Origin: an uncultured bacterium
GTDB lineage: Bacteria > Bacillota_I > Bacilli_A > RFN20 > CAG-826
Assembly (NCBI GenBank): GCA_949297275.1
Contig: CASFQR010000008.1
Location: 1 to 35,062, forward strand
Reading direction: 5' to 3'
DNA: 35,062 bases
The translations under genes and the position numbers were made by a program. This document shows positions 32,043 through 35,062 of this stretch, in pieces. The notes beneath the pieces are model-generated. The model had not been told where the DNA came from. It saw only the letters and a list, made by a program, of their open reading frames with translations, and did not search any database. The first letter of the stretch is position 1. Every line of letters starts with the position of its first letter.

Positions 32043-34961
32043 TTAGATTTTTTCTAATGAATTAATAGCGAAGCGATTAGTAACATGATAAGTATTATTA
32101 ACGCCATTAATATTGAGGGTTATATCACTACCTGTGATAAACGAACCATTGACAATATTCACCTCGCTATAAGTCCCATCATTTTTTAATAAATAGGTGT
32201 GATTTTGATAAGCGTAAATAACGCCTTCATCAATGCTAAAAGCTCCTAAGATTGCGTCATTAACAAACATGTAATAATTACCTGTCGAGCCTTTACCAAC
32301 AAATAAATCATCATCAACATAGTAAGTTAAAGCCATGTTAGAACCTCGATAAGAGGCGCACTTAATGTAAACTGAGTAAGTACCATCATTATTATTATGA
32401 TAATAGGCCCCACCACCCATATCATAACTAACATACTCATAAATTAAGAATTGGTTAGTCGAAACATTAACTTCGATTTCCACATCATAAATAGATGTGC
32501 CGCCATAGGCATTATGTGAGCCAGTGAACAAATATGTTCCATCACCTAGCGTTTGACGAATATAGTTATTTCCTAATTCGATTAATTGATGATAGGTCAC
32601 CGCGTCATCACTGATATTATATTCTGTAATTTCTTCAGAATAAGTATATGTCTCTCCGTCTTCATTTAAAGTAAGACGATATTCGTAAACATCATAGGTG
32701 CCTTGACTTTCATAAGTATACGTATATGTAACATACACTTCTTCTTCGCTAAATGATGTCAATTCTTTTTCATCGGGCTTACCGCTATAAGAATTAGTGT
32801 CATAAGAATAATTTTCACGCACTAAGCCGTCACTATAAATCGTAAAATCACGTACACCTTCATCATCATTTAATTCAATCGTTTCATATTTTTTATCAAT
32901 GAAGGGCTCATCATAATCTCTTAAAAATGGCACTTTGGTAAATGTGATGGTGTGATCAATTTCACTATGAATTAAATCCATACCATTAACACCCACACTT
33001 ATTGAGGTTATCTTTTCATAACCTGCATCACCTTCACTAATATTGATGTCGCCGTTTTCATAGCTATAAGTAAATTCAATACCTTCAGCACTACCTTTTA
33101 AGGTTAAAACCCCAATTGTATTGGTGACAAAATCTAAACGATATTCACCGCTTTGATAATAACCAATTAAATCATTTGCTGGTTCATAGATAAATTCTGT
33201 CCCGCTAGCATCATTAGCATAGAAGGTAAGGTTTTCATCTTCATTAATACTTGCGTATGTATAACCCCAACCACCATCGACATAACTACTATCGGTTTCA
33301 AAATATAAATAATCGGTGAAATAATCATAGTAACCAGTGTTATAAGAATAATCGCTAAAATAGACATACATTGAACCATCATCTTGGAAATCAAATGTAC
33401 CAGCTGTGTAGTATGTTGGCACAAATAAGCCAGCAAAAGTGGCATAATTTGACCATTTACCATGTAAAGTTAAATCAAAGAATAATGGTAAATAGAAACG
33501 ATAAGATTGCGTTAATTCTTCATCGTAGAACCAACCATTAAAACTATAACCACTATAACTAGCGTCCACATCAACTACATCATAAGAATATTTATCGTAT
33601 GAAGCACTTTCTTTGGTGAAGACATCTAAATTAGTATCAAAACTAACCGTCGCGGAACCATCACTAAATTCTTCTTGATAATTAAGTGAGGGATAAGCAT
33701 CGCTACTATAATTCCATTCTTCACCGAAATGGATGTCCGCTAAATAGGCTTGGTCAACTAAACTACTAGAAGCAACTTTCGTCGTGTTATTAATATCTTC
33801 AATTACACTGCTACCGCACATAATTCGCGTTGAATTATTCACGCGGTTATTCATTAATAAAGTTTTATTAATCATGTATTCAGGATCATCTTCCATCGTA
33901 TAACTAGGAACAATGGAGGCGGAATATTCTTGATTATTAATCGCCGCACTTGAAACAATAATATTACTAGCGGTAACTACGCTTGACATAATAACCGTAT
34001 CATCAAAAGCAATCGCGGCAATTCCACCCGCGTAAGTACCACCTGCAACATTGCCGTTATTATAAGCAAAAGAGATGGTGGCATAATTATCTAAATAGGC
34101 GGTAATTCCACCAGCAGCATAAGCTCCAACAATTTCGCCATTATTAACGACATAGGAGATAGTTAATACCCCGCGGCCACTACTAGTATAAGAAGTGCCA
34201 AAAATCCCACCAACATAACTTGTTGGGGTATTATTTTCAATATCAACATCGGAAGTTAAAAAACGCATTTCCGTTGCAAGATATTGTGTGGAACCGTCTT
34301 CATAATATAAAGGAGTAACGGCATTAAAACCTACAACACCACCAATGACAACTTGTTGGGCCCCAGTATATTTAACATTGATTGATCCACTAACATTAAT
34401 ATTTTCTAATAAGCCATTATCTAAATAGGCAACTAGCCCACCAACATAAATAGATTGATTCCATAAGGCTGGTGTTAATTCAATATTAAAATCGGTGACA
34501 TTTAAATCCGTAATCACCCCATGGAAATGACCAAACAAACCATAATAGGCTTGCATCATTGGAGCGCTGGTAATTTTAAAATTAGAAATCGTGTGATTAT
34601 TACCTAAAATATGCGCACTAAAAATATGTTCAAAGTTAGCGTCAACATTTACCCCGATCGGTGTCCATTCTTGACCACCTAAATCAATATCGTTAGTAAT
34701 CGAATAATAAGGGGCATTATCTAGACTCGTCACATAATCCATTTCTAAATTATTCACAGCTTCGGCTAAGGCAAGTAGATCGTTAGCGTTTTCAATTAAA
34801 TAAGGATTTTCATAAGAGCCATCCTCAGTAGGAGTGATGCTTGTTGAAGGGGTGCTACTACCCTCACTACTACTCGACGAATTGCTGGTTGATTCGCCGT
34901 GTGGGCAACTAGACAAAACCATCATTAATAAGGGAAGAATAACGAATAATTTCTTTTTCAT
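32043..34961 (-). CDS. Large surface lipoprotein with GLUG and InlB B-type repeats
   Basis: 972 residues; signal peptide MKKKLFVILPLLMMVLSSC with Cys19, then CPHG and a Ser/Thr linker. Residues about 48-345 form a probable right-handed beta-helix with GLUG-like repeats: YYGLFGHFHGVI (139), YVGGLVAYLDNGLL (172), VIGGVVGF (205), YVGGIFG (249), AAGGITAYLDN (282) and YAGGIAA (310). An InlB B-repeat (Listeria-Bacteroides repeat) lies at about 436-503 with YSGYSFNGWFYDEEL and LTLHGKW. The rest (about 505-972) is Tyr/Asp-rich beta sequence without a recognised domain. These modules occur in adhesins. The nearest Shine-Dalgarno site is 46 bases before the ATG, and an in-frame TAA four codons upstream rules out a longer start. 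Confidence 0.87.
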   Translation of the reverse strand: MKKKLFVILPLLMMVLSSCPHGESTSNSSSSSEGSSTPSTSITPTEDGSYENPYLIENANDLLALAEAVNNLEMDYVTSLDNAPYYSITNDIDLGGQEWTPIGVNVDANFEHIFSAHILGNNHTISNFKITSAPMMQAYYGLFGHFHGVITDLNVTDFNIELTPALWNQSIYVGGLVAYLDNGLLENINVSGSINVKYTGAQQVVIGGVVGFNAVTPLYYEDGSTQYLATEMRFLTSDVDIENNTPTSYVGGIFGTSYTSSGRGVLTISYVVNNGEIVGAYAAGGITAYLDNYATISFAYNNGNVAGGTYAGGIAAIAFDDTVIMSSVVTASNIIVSSAAINNQEYSASIVPSYTMEDDPEYMINKTLLMNNRVNNSTRIMCGSSVIEDINNTTKVASSSLVDQAYLADIHFGEEWNYSSDAYPSLNYQEEFSDGSATVSFDTNLDVFTKESASYDKYSYDVVDVDASYSGYSFNGWFYDEELTQSYRFYLPLFFDLTLHGKWSNYATFAGLFVPTYYTAGTFDFQDDGSMYVYFSDYSYNTGYYDYFTDYLYFETDSSYVDGGWGYTYASINEDENLTFYANDASGTEFIYEPANDLIGYYQSGEYRLDFVTNTIGVLTLKGSAEGIEFTYSYENGDINISEGDAGYEKITSISVGVNGMDLIHSEIDHTITFTKVPFLRDYDEPFIDKKYETIELNDDEGVRDFTIYSDGLVRENYSYDTNSYSGKPDEKELTSFSEEEVYVTYTYTYESQGTYDVYEYRLTLNEDGETYTYSEEITEYNISDDAVTYHQLIELGNNYIRQTLGDGTYLFTGSHNAYGGTSIYDVEIEVNVSTNQFLIYEYVSYDMGGGAYYHNNNDGTYSVYIKCASYRGSNMALTYYVDDDLFVGKGSTGNYYMFVNDAILGAFSIDEGVIYAYQNHTYLLKNDGTYSEVNIVNGSFITGSDITLNINGVNNTYHVTNRFAINSLEKI

Positions 34962-34970
34962 AATATCGTA

Positions 34971-35021
34971 TTATTCAGTTAAGCCTAGTTTGATGACTGA
35001 ATAACTTCTCCTTTCTAGGCT
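34971..35021 (-). promoter_or_regulatory. Interleaved inverted repeats in the leader of the GLUG lipoprotein gene
   Basis: In the mRNA sense, stem A pairs AGCCTAG (35021-35015) with CTAGGCT (34988-34982). Stem B pairs TTATTCAGT (35004-34996) with ACTGAATAA (34979-34971). Both are perfect. Each has one arm in the other's loop, so they are either mutually exclusive or a pseudoknot. AAAGGAG (35014-35008) is in the loop of stem A. Folding stem B reduces its distance to the ATG from 46 to about 12 unpaired bases. Confidence 0.6.
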
Positions 35022-35062
35022 ATAATTTCTATATGCTGTGTACCTGTAGTTCATATTTGCCA

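Noticed and set aside
33167-33463. Minus-strand 98-residue frame rich in Met and Ile
   Set aside because: Another frame of the GLUG lipoprotein gene; composition reflects its Tyr/Asp codons, with no start signal.
1-35062. Mycoplasma-type genetic code (TGA as Trp)
   Set aside because: TGA ends the DJ-1 gene at a normal family length and ends the aldo/keto reductase right after its ferredoxin domain, and conserved Trp positions seen use TGG.

Overview
The window looks like a stretch of chromosome from an AT-rich, anaerobic, fermentative low-GC Gram-positive, probably an uncultured member of the Bacilli close to the Mollicutes (RF39, Izemoplasma or Acholeplasma-like groups). This placement is an inference from gene content. 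The signs are strong AGGAGG-type ribosome sites, lipobox lipoproteins with no outer-membrane proteins, a rubredoxin, and an extended MsmX-type ATPase of a kind I associate with mollicutes. TGA ends at least two genes (the DJ-1 gene and the aldo/keto reductase), so it uses the standard bacterial code and not the mycoplasma code. I saw no tRNA, rRNA, CRISPR array or intact insertion sequence.

Left part (1-7525). The 5' part of enolase and a 45-residue rubredoxin-like protein lie on the minus strand. They are divergent from a DJ-1/PfpI gene that overlaps a Sir2 deacylase gene. A minus-strand operon follows: a cytoplasmic neopullulanase-type GH13 enzyme, a ZIP metal transporter, a small membrane protein and galactokinase. 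It starts at an apparently leaderless promoter and runs into the Sir2 gene with overlapping stops. A four-helix membrane protein is divergent from it.

Central part (7522-20611). One long minus-strand operon handles alpha-glucans: maltodextrin-binding lipoprotein (malE), permeases malF and malG, a lipoprotein alpha-amylase, an unusually long MsmX/MalK ATPase (843 residues with a coiled coil), a probable starch-binding lipoprotein, a lipoprotein type I pullulanase and a small unknown lipoprotein. Tethered enzymes and binders would trim starch or glycogen outside the cell, MalEFG-MsmX would import the oligosaccharides, and the cytoplasmic GH13 enzyme encoded to the left would finish them. The 572-bp control region upstream holds two promoters, each with a CcpA/MalR-type operator. 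Between them lies a self-contained small transcription unit: promoter, a possible 34-codon ORF and an intrinsic terminator. Divergent from it is a stand-alone gene for the DNA-binding part of an IS21 IstA transposase.

Right part (21638-35062). A redox/hydrolase operon (flavodoxin, ferredoxin-fused aldo/keto reductase, esterase) also starts leaderless. Next come a heterodimeric ABC exporter pair with one degenerate ATP site, and a divergent MATE exporter with a third sugar-type operator upstream. Last are two large surface lipoproteins, one with three C-terminal beta repeats and one with GLUG and InlB-type repeats. Before the second, two interleaved inverted repeats in the mRNA leader look like a translational switch or pseudoknot.
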